Below, in pieces: positions 58,149-64,000 of a stretch of 64,000 nucleotides of DNA. The stretch spans positions 620,164-684,163 of the forward strand of contig NZ_LMKC01000003.1 of NCBI RefSeq assembly GCF_001421355.1, given 5' to 3'. Each line of letters begins with the position of its first letter. Within the stretch, counting starts at the first letter, position 1. The stretch is from Sphingomonas sp. Leaf9 (GTDB taxonomy: Bacteria; Pseudomonadota; Alphaproteobacteria; Sphingomonadales; Sphingomonadaceae). The position numbers and the translations under genes were made by a program. The notes under the pieces were generated by a model that did no database searches, was not told where the DNA came from, and saw only the letters and a program-made list of their open reading frames with translations.

Positions 58149-60655
58149 CACTTGCGGCTCACGATCAGGCGGAAATTGCGCCCGAACAGCGGCCGGCCGA
58201 AGATCGCGGTCGGCACGCCCTGTCCGAACCGGTCGCCCGCCGTATTGCCCTCGGTAAAGCCATGTGCGTTGGTGATGTTGTCGCCGACGACCTGCACCTG
58301 CCAATCGCCGCTGGTGGCCGTCGCACCAAGGCCGGACGCGCCATAAGCGGGTAGCGCGGTGCTGTTGAAGAAGTCGGTGTAGCGCCGGCTGACATAATCG
58401 TAGCGGCCATAGACGCTGACCGCTGCCCCACCGACGTCGAGGTCAACGGTCGGACGGACGTTCAGGAACAGCTTGGGCTCGCGGATGATCTGCTTCCCGC
58501 TCGCCCGGCTGCCATCGGCGCCGGTATTGCTGCTGAAGTTCAGGTAGCGCGGGTTCTGGAACGTGACCGATCCGGCAAGCGAGAACGGCCCGGCGACGCG
58601 CAGCTGCCCATCGGCCTCCAGCCCCCTCGTCTCGGCGGTGCCGATGAAGTTCGTCACCTGATCTGCGCGGCCGGTCGCCGGGTTGAACGCGGCGAAGCTG
58701 GCGTTCAGCGGATCGAATTTCGTATAGAAACCGGTGACGTACAGGTACGACCGCCCGGCCGCGAACTTGACGCCCGCCTCATACAGCTTCGCCTTGGTCG
58801 ATACGATCGCGGCCGTCGGATAGGTGAGCGTGATGGTGGTGTTGGGCGGCACCTCCAGCTGCGACGCGCGCAGATACGCGCCGATGTTGCCGGTCGCGTC
58901 GTAATTGGCGCCGATCGTCCAGTTGGTCGCCTGCTGCTTCAGCTTCAGCGTACCGATCGCGCCGGTGAACCCGCGGGTGCTGTTGTCGGCCAGCGTGGTG
59001 GCATCGCCCAGATTATAGTTCGCCGCGATCCGCCCGAACCCGTCATAGCTGTACCATTCATGCCGCAGCCCGGCATCGATGCGCAGCCGGTCGGTCACGT
59101 CCCACGTGTCGGTGCCGTATAGCGCGATCAACTGCCCGTCGGCCGCGCCGCCGCCCAGCGTCGATGCTTCCGCCAACGCGCCCTTGTCGGTGACGAAGCC
59201 CAGCACGTTGCCGGCGGCGTCATAGGCGGCGAGGTCCAGCGTGCGCGGCCGCGACTTCACCTCGACCAGCAGATTCTGATACGCGTTGAACGTCTTCTGG
59301 CCCCAGAAAGACGTGTAGATGCCTGCGCGCAGGTCGTGGCTGCCAAAGCCGGTGTCGACCTTGCGCGTGACCGACAGGTCGCCCTGCGTCGAATGGAAAT
59401 CGTTTTCGATCGAACGATATTGCGCCTGCATCACCAGCCCGGAATCGGCGGCGGGATCATAGGCGGACGCACCGTTGGTCACAGCGACGCTGTAGCCCAG
59501 CCGGCTGACGTTCGCCCCGAAAGCGGTGGTTGCCGCCGCACGGAAGTTGTTGGCGAACGTCGTCGCGTCGACCGGGTTAGACGTCGAATAAAAGGCGTCG
59601 AAATGCAGCTTGCCCTGCGTCACGCCGCCCTTCGCCGACACATGCCAGTCGCCGAAATCACCCTCGTAATTCAGCGCGACATTGCCGAAGCGGAGGTGCC
59701 GGCCATTGGCCAGGTCGCCCCGCTGGTTCTGGATCACGCCCGCGCCGTCGCGATACTTGATGTTGACCTGCCGCAACGACGGGCTGTTCAACGTGCCGTT
59801 GAAATAGTCGATATATTTGTCGAGGCTGACCGAAGGATCGCGCGGATCGGCGGTCGGGATCGACAGGTAGAAGACATTGTGGTCGTCGGTATATTGCCCC
59901 GACAGCTTCACGAACCCGTTGGACAGGTCATGGCGGATATTGGCGCGGATCTGCCCGCCGCGATCCGACGGAAAGCCCGAGTCGCGATAGCCGTCATGAT
60001 GACGCAGGAAACCACCGACCGCGTAATAGGTGTCGTCGGACACCGGCCCCGCCTGATAGGCCTCTAGCCGGTAAAGGCCGGTATCGCCCAGCGTCAGCTG
60101 CGCCTTGCCCCGCGTGGTCGCGGTGCCGGTGACGGTGATGACATTGGCGATCGCCGCCGCCGTGCTGGCATAGATCGGCGCCGGACCACCGCGAACGACC
60201 TCGATCCGGTCGGTCATCAGGTCGAGGCGGTTCATGCCGTCGCCCTGGTTGAAGAAATAACCGTCCAGTTCCTGGAACAGCGGCAGGCCGTCCTGCTGGT
60301 AATACAGGAACCCGCGATCGGTCGGGATGCCGCGCACGCGGGTGATGTTCTGCACTTCGCCACCGGTCGCTTCGGCATGGATGCCGGGCAGCGTGCCGAT
60401 CAGGTCGGTCGTGCTCTTGGGCGCGATCTTCTGGATTTCGGCCTGGCTAAGCGAATTGACCGCATAGGATACGTCGAACCGGCGCTGCTGGCGGGCGGAG
60501 CCGGTGACGATGATGTCCGAAGGCGGCGCATTGTCGGCGGCTTCGGCCGTGGTGGTCGGTGCCGCCGGCGCGGTCTGCGCGGTCTGCGCGGCGGCGGTCT
60601 GGGTACTGACGAGCAGCGCGATAAGCGCGACGCCCCCGTGGAAACTGGTGTGCAT
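58145..60655 (-). CDS. TonB-dependent receptor
   Basis: An 836-residue receptor. The signal peptide ends near Ala-Ala-Ala-Gln; SDIIVTGSARQQRRFDVSYAVNSLSQAEIQKI follows, then a plug (TDLIGTLPGIHAEATGGEVQNITRVRGIP, QQDGLPLFQELDGYFFNQGDGMNRLDL, DRIEVVRGGPAPIYASTAAAIANVIT) and a barrel ending FRLIVSRKW. The ATG at 60655 follows CGGGGGTT; an ATG at 60673 and a longer frame are less likely. It is coupled to a glycerophosphodiesterase, which hints that its ligand is a glycerophospho-compound or a phosphorylated glycoside, though the ROK regulator points to a sugar. Confidence 0.9.
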   Translation of the reverse strand: MHTSFHGGVALIALLVSTQTAAAQTAQTAPAAPTTTAEAADNAPPSDIIVTGSARQQRRFDVSYAVNSLSQAEIQKIAPKSTTDLIGTLPGIHAEATGGEVQNITRVRGIPTDRGFLYYQQDGLPLFQELDGYFFNQGDGMNRLDLMTDRIEVVRGGPAPIYASTAAAIANVITVTGTATTRGKAQLTLGDTGLYRLEAYQAGPVSDDTYYAVGGFLRHHDGYRDSGFPSDRGGQIRANIRHDLSNGFVKLSGQYTDDHNVFYLSIPTADPRDPSVSLDKYIDYFNGTLNSPSLRQVNIKYRDGAGVIQNQRGDLANGRHLRFGNVALNYEGDFGDWHVSAKGGVTQGKLHFDAFYSTSNPVDATTFANNFRAAATTAFGANVSRLGYSVAVTNGASAYDPAADSGLVMQAQYRSIENDFHSTQGDLSVTRKVDTGFGSHDLRAGIYTSFWGQKTFNAYQNLLVEVKSRPRTLDLAAYDAAGNVLGFVTDKGALAEASTLGGGAADGQLIALYGTDTWDVTDRLRIDAGLRHEWYSYDGFGRIAANYNLGDATTLADNSTRGFTGAIGTLKLKQQATNWTIGANYDATGNIGAYLRASQLEVPPNTTITLTYPTAAIVSTKAKLYEAGVKFAAGRSYLYVTGFYTKFDPLNASFAAFNPATGRADQVTNFIGTAETRGLEADGQLRVAGPFSLAGSVTFQNPRYLNFSSNTGADGSRASGKQIIREPKLFLNVRPTVDLDVGGAAVSVYGRYDYVSRRYTDFFNSTALPAYGASGLGATATSGDWQVQVVGDNITNAHGFTEGNTAGDRFGQGVPTAIFGRPLFGRNFRLIVSRKW

Positions 60656-60709
60656 TGGTAAACCCCCGGTCATTTCGATGGAGGCCCCTTGGTCGCGTTG
60701 CATGACAGT

Positions 60710-60728
60710 TTTATTTGCTTACACGCAA
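60710..60728 (-). promoter_or_regulatory. Putative ROK operator upstream of the receptor
   Basis: Read on the minus strand: TTGCGTGTAAGCAAATAAA. It shares TTGC-N7-CAAATAAA with the 61900-61918 site upstream of the ROK and symporter genes, and contains the inverted core TTGC...GCAA. The site lies 55 bases before the receptor start. Confidence 0.5.
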
Positions 60729-60741
60729 TTAAATCGCCCGC

Positions 60742-61884
60742 TCACACCGGGGTGTGTTGCGCGGTGACGGCGTGGATCGGGATCATCGCCGCGCCGATCA
60801 CCACCGCCTTGCTCCCGATCGGCGAGGCAAGCACCGGCGGTAGCGCGGCGCGATAGTTTTCGTCGCGGTGCCGACCGATCTCGTCCAGCCCCGCGGCGAT
60901 GGTCTGCAGCAATGGCAGTGGCAAGGCACCCGACAGGATGATCGCGCCGGGGTCCAGCCAGACGATACCGCTCAGCACCGCCTGTTCCAGCTGTTCGATC
61001 ACCCGCCGGGTCCAGCGGTCGATCACCGGGCGGTGCGTCTCCATCAGCGCGTCGATGTCCGCCAGCGAATCCACGTCGATCCCCGCCTCGCGCAGGGTCC
61101 GGAGCAGGTCGATCCCCGACGGCCGCGCGTCCTGCCCCGGAAACAGCCGACCGACCTCGCCGGCATTGCCATGTTCGCCCAGGAACAGGTCGCGCTCGGC
61201 GATCAACCCGCCGCCGACGCCATGTCCCAGAAACAGCGTCAGCACCGATCGATAGCGGCCGATGATCCCGTCCTGGTAATATTCGGCCAGCGCCGCAACG
61301 CTCGCGTCGTTCTCGATCCAGACCGGCATGCCCAGCGCGTCGCCGATGATGTCGGCCAGCGGCACATCGTCCCACCCCGCCAGCCGGTCGACCACCGCCC
61401 GGCGGTTTCGATCGCCCGGCAACGCATAGCCCGGCACGGCGACCCCCAGCCCCAGAAACTTGCCGCGCATGAAACCGTGCGTCGCTGCCAATGCCTGCAA
61501 CCGTGTCTCGACGACCTGCGCAAAGACACGCGGATCGGGGCTGTCGAACGGCGTCGTGTCGTGGACCAGCGGCCGCCCCCGGAAATCCACCAGCACCAGT
61601 TCCAGCCAGCCGAGATGCGGCGTCGCGCCGATCGCCCAGCCGCCCCGCCCCGACACGGTCAGCGGCACCATCGGCCGGCCACGCGCCACCGCCTCCGGCG
61701 TCTCCAGTTCCTCGATCAGGTCCAGCGCCAGCAGCGATTGCGTCAATCGCGTTACCGACGCCCCGTTCATTCCCAGCGCCTGTGCCAGCCGGGTGCGCGG
61801 CGCAGCCCCTTCGATCCGCAACTGCATCAACAGGCGACGTTGCGGCTCGCTCAGCGGGATCGGCGGTCGGTTTGGGCGGGTCAT
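60742..61884 (-). CDS. ROK-family transcription regulator
   Basis: A 380-residue regulator. A winged helix lies at about 12-70 (LSEPQRRLLMQLRIEGAAPRTRLAQALGMNGASVTRLTQSLLALDL), then a ROK sugar-sensing domain (about 75-370: WIENDASVAALAEYYQDG, LTLFLGHGVGGGLIAERDLFLGEHGNAGEVGRLFPG). The zinc signature CxCGxxGC that normally follows the GxAGE(V/I)G motif is absent; here the sequence reads PGQDARPSGIDLLR. The start at 61884 follows the family pattern; the open frame continues upstream. It stands between the receptor operon and the divergent symporter gene and probably controls both. Confidence 0.9.
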   Translation of the reverse strand: MTRPNRPPIPLSEPQRRLLMQLRIEGAAPRTRLAQALGMNGASVTRLTQSLLALDLIEELETPEAVARGRPMVPLTVSGRGGWAIGATPHLGWLELVLVDFRGRPLVHDTTPFDSPDPRVFAQVVETRLQALAATHGFMRGKFLGLGVAVPGYALPGDRNRRAVVDRLAGWDDVPLADIIGDALGMPVWIENDASVAALAEYYQDGIIGRYRSVLTLFLGHGVGGGLIAERDLFLGEHGNAGEVGRLFPGQDARPSGIDLLRTLREAGIDVDSLADIDALMETHRPVIDRWTRRVIEQLEQAVLSGIVWLDPGAIILSGALPLPLLQTIAAGLDEIGRHRDENYRAALPPVLASPIGSKAVVIGAAMIPIHAVTAQHTPV

Positions 61885-61899
61885 CCGGCCGCGATATAG

Positions 61900-61918
61900 T
61901 TGCAGCGTGTCAAATAAA
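61900..61918 (+). promoter_or_regulatory. Putative ROK operator in the divergent ROK/symporter promoter
   Basis: TTGCAGCGTGTCAAATAAA repeats the TTGC-N7-CAAATAAA pattern of the 60710-60728 site. It lies 15 bases before the ROK ATG and 30 bases before the symporter ATG, a position suited to repression of both. Confidence 0.5.
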
Positions 61919-61948
61919 TGAAATCGCCTGCCAGTAGGGGCCGGGTCC

Positions 61949-63241
61949 ATGCAGAGCGCCGCCGCCCCTTCCCGATCGTCCCTGCCGACCAAAATCGGGT
62001 ACAGCCTCGGCAATCTGGGCAAGAGCGTGGTGTGGACCAGCTTCGATAATTTCATGCTGTTCTACCTGGTGACCATCGCCGGGCTGCCACCACTGCTGGC
62101 CGGGGGATTGCTGGCGGCGGCGATGCTATGGGACGCGCTGTTCGACCTCGGCATCGCGCTATGGGCCGATGCGCATGGCGGCGGCGACCGGTTGGGACGG
62201 TTGATCGTCATGGGTGCGCCGATGTGCGCGATCGGGTTCTGGCTGGTCTTCGCCCTCGACCGGCCGCTGGCGATCGCCGGGGCGATCCTGCTGTGCCGCA
62301 TCGGCTATTCGCTGTGCGACGTCGGGCACAATACCCTGCTGGTGCGGGTGGCGCGGACGCCCGCCGATGCGACGTCGGTGTCGGGCTACCGCCTGATCTT
62401 CAGCGCGTGCGGCGCGGGCCTCGTCGCGCTTGCATCCACCTGGAGCCTCGCGCCGGCCAGTGCGGCCGCACAGCAGGACGCCTTTGCGAGCGGCGCGGTG
62501 ATCGGCGGGGCGCTCTATGCCATGACGCTGGCCGCCGCGCTGGTCGCGACGCGGCATCTGGGCGGGCGGACTCGTGCGCCACACGCGCTGTCACCGCTCG
62601 TCAGGCTGCGCGGGCTGTGGGCCCACCGACCGTTTCGCGGGACGCTGCTGGTCGTCGCGGTGCAGGCCGGGCTGGTACCACTGTTCCTGCGCACGCTCCC
62701 CTTCTTCGGACAGGCGGTCCATCAGGATGCGGGCTGGGCGGGCCCTGCGCTCGCGACGATCACGCTGGGCCAGTCGCTGTCGCTGCCCGGCTGGATGGCG
62801 CTGTCCCGCCGCCTGCCCCCGGCTGCGATCGCGCGGATCGGGCATGGCGTGGCGGTCGTCGCGATGGTCGGCCTGATGATCGGATCGCGCGGCATCGCCG
62901 GGACGCTGTTGCTCCTGCTGCTCGGTGGTGCGCTCGCCGCGATAAACATCGCGATCTGGGCGATGCTGACGCTTGCGGTACACCGCCCCGCCGGGGAAGC
63001 CGCCGCGGACGAAGCCACCCCGGTCGGCCTGTTCCTCGCTGTGCTGAAAGGGGCCGCCGCGGTCGGAAACCTGCTCTCGGCGACGATCGTCACGATGACG
63101 GCGTCCCCGATGGCAGGTTCCGACGACCGGTCGCTGCTGGCGGGCAGCGTCCTGCTGCTACCGGTCGCGGGGTGCCTGCTGGCGCTATGGTTTCTCCGCG
63201 CGCCGCCCGATCAGAAGTTGAGCCGCACCCCCAGCGCATAG
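61949..63241 (+). CDS. GPH-type sugar:cation symporter (MelB-like MFS)
   Basis: A 430-residue inner-membrane transporter with twelve helices of the glycoside-pentoside-hexuronide (GPH) family: KIGYSLGNLGKSVVWTSFDNFMLFYLVT, AAAMLWDALFDLGIALWADAHGGGDRLGR and RIGYSLCDVGHNTLLVRVA with the acidic cation site in helix 2. It should import a mono- or oligosaccharide or hexuronide with Na+ or H+. It is divergent from the ROK gene and convergent with the next receptor gene, with a 31-base overlap of the two 3' ends. With UxuA nearby, a glucuronoside or hexuronate is a plausible cargo. Confidence 0.88.
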   Translation: MQSAAAPSRSSLPTKIGYSLGNLGKSVVWTSFDNFMLFYLVTIAGLPPLLAGGLLAAAMLWDALFDLGIALWADAHGGGDRLGRLIVMGAPMCAIGFWLVFALDRPLAIAGAILLCRIGYSLCDVGHNTLLVRVARTPADATSVSGYRLIFSACGAGLVALASTWSLAPASAAAQQDAFASGAVIGGALYAMTLAAALVATRHLGGRTRAPHALSPLVRLRGLWAHRPFRGTLLVVAVQAGLVPLFLRTLPFFGQAVHQDAGWAGPALATITLGQSLSLPGWMALSRRLPPAAIARIGHGVAVVAMVGLMIGSRGIAGTLLLLLLGGALAAINIAIWAMLTLAVHRPAGEAAADEATPVGLFLAVLKGAAAVGNLLSATIVTMTASPMAGSDDRSLLAGSVLLLPVAGCLLALWFLRAPPDQKLSRTPSA

Positions 63242-64000
63242 CGCGGGCCATAGGTTTCGAACGAAATCACCCGCTCCTTGTAGACCGAATAGAGAAACGT
63301 CTTTTCGTTGAACAGGTTGAGCCCCTGCGCGAACAGCGTAACCTTGTCATTCAGCGCATAGTTGATGCTCGCGTCCCAGATGCCATACGCATCGACATTG
63401 ACCGGCTGGCCGCGATTGCCCTGTTCGGTCTGCTGGTACGCATTGCGGTAATTATACGCGATACGCGCCTGGAGCGGTCCCTTTTCATAAAAGGCGACTG
63501 CGTTGTAGGTCGTCGCATCGGGATCGACCAAGCTGATGTTCGCCTGCACCCCCAGCCCGTCCAGCGGCGCGGGCAGCCCGGTGAAGGTATATTGCCCCGA
63601 AAACTCGATACCCTTGTAGCTGCGGCTGCCGATATTTTCCGGCCGCGTCCGGCGGAAATCGAGGCCCAGCAACTGGATCGTGGTCGTGGTCGATTCGGAG
63701 ATGTTGCTCAAATCCTTGGCGAACAGCGCGACGCTCAGATAGCTGGACCGGTCGAGATACCAAGTCAGCGCCGCATCGTAATTCCACCCGATCATGGGTT
63801 CCAGACCCGGATTGCCGTCGGTGATCGCCCGTTCGCGCGGGCGCGGGTTGATGTTGCGGATGAGCAGCAGGTCCGAAAGCGTCGCGCGGGTCAGCGTCTT
63901 GGCGACCGCCGCCTGGAACACGAGGTCCTGCGCCACGTCGAGCTTGAAGTTCAAGCTGGGCAGCCACTGGCTGTACGACCCCTTGGCCGTGATCGGCTGC
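63211..64000 (-). CDS. TonB-dependent receptor, C-terminal part (runs off the window)
   Basis: The frame is open from the window edge at 64000 to the stop at 63211. It starts PITAKGSYSQWLPSLNFKLD and continues with TRATLSDLLLIRNINPRPRERAITDGNPGLEPMIGWNYDAALTWY, the usual distal barrel of TIGR01782-type receptors, ending in GPRYALGVRLNF with a C-terminal Phe. About 263 residues are visible; the plug and signal peptide lie outside. The last 31 bases overlap the 3' end of the symporter gene on the other strand. Confidence 0.9.
   Translation of the reverse strand, partial: QPITAKGSYSQWLPSLNFKLDVAQDLVFQAAVAKTLTRATLSDLLLIRNINPRPRERAITDGNPGLEPMIGWNYDAALTWYLDRSSYLSVALFAKDLSNISESTTTTIQLLGLDFRRTRPENIGSRSYKGIEFSGQYTFTGLPAPLDGLGVQANISLVDPDATTYNAVAFYEKGPLQARIAYNYRNAYQQTEQGNRGQPVNVDAYGIWDASINYALNDKVTLFAQGLNLFNEKTFLYSVYKERVISFETYGPRYALGVRLNF

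Overview
The window is about 64 kb of high-GC DNA (GTG starts, many ATGA/GTGA gene overlaps). It carries seven complete or partial TonB-dependent outer-membrane receptors (TBDRs), most with the N-terminal xxVVTGxR motif, plus many exported glycoside hydrolases. Together with a tryptophan-halogenase-like gene, a LytTR membrane regulator and the MesD/MesX methionine system, this points to an aerobic alphaproteobacterium, most likely a Sphingomonas-type plant- or soil-associated organism. The taxonomy is inferred from gene style, not from a marker gene.

Layout. 1-2.5 kb: divergent TBDR start and GH3 beta-glucosidase. 2.6-7.8 kb: L-lactate operon lldP-lldR-lldD plus a DcaP-like porin, with two GntR-type operators upstream. 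7.9-10 kb: divergent LytTR regulator and acyltransferase, then an IS5-type transposase scrap. 10.4-15.6 kb: four translationally coupled glycosyltransferase genes led by a sucrose-phosphate-synthase/phosphatase fusion. 15.7-19.3 kb: ECF sigma factor, von Willebrand A lipoprotein and a membrane-anchored tetratricopeptide-like protein; the last two share a TonB-box-like motif. 19.3-23 kb: little-known proteins and a broken CobW/ZigA-type gene with two in-frame amber codons. 23-31 kb: siderophore-type TBDR, then (minus strand) mesX-mesD-transporter-flavin reductase behind a cobalamin riboswitch; a second, divergent cobalamin riboswitch faces an acyl-CoA thioesterase.

30.8-55.4 kb: a large polysaccharide-use region with three TBDRs, three GH43 enzymes, GH30 (endo-beta-1,6-galactanase-like), GH35/DUF5597, GH2 beta-galactosidase, GH31 alpha-xylosidase-like enzyme, a FadR-type GntR regulator with matching operators, and a DUF6445-flavin-halogenase pair. 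The enzyme set fits side-chain-rich plant polymers such as arabinogalactan, arabinan or xyloglucan. 55.5-64 kb: HNH protein, mannonate dehydratase UxuA, glycerophosphodiesterase, TBDR and ROK regulator in one direction, a divergent GPH-type sugar symporter, and the C-terminal half of another TBDR running off the end.

How it fits together (inference): TBDRs import oligosaccharides, periplasmic hydrolases trim them, the GPH symporter and UxuA handle sugars and uronates, and local GntR and ROK regulators switch modules by substrate. The least explained pieces are the four-glycosyltransferase operon, the sigma/VWA/TonB-box-like operon and the riboswitch-controlled mes operon. I saw no tRNA, rRNA or CRISPR array, but could not scan exhaustively by computation.
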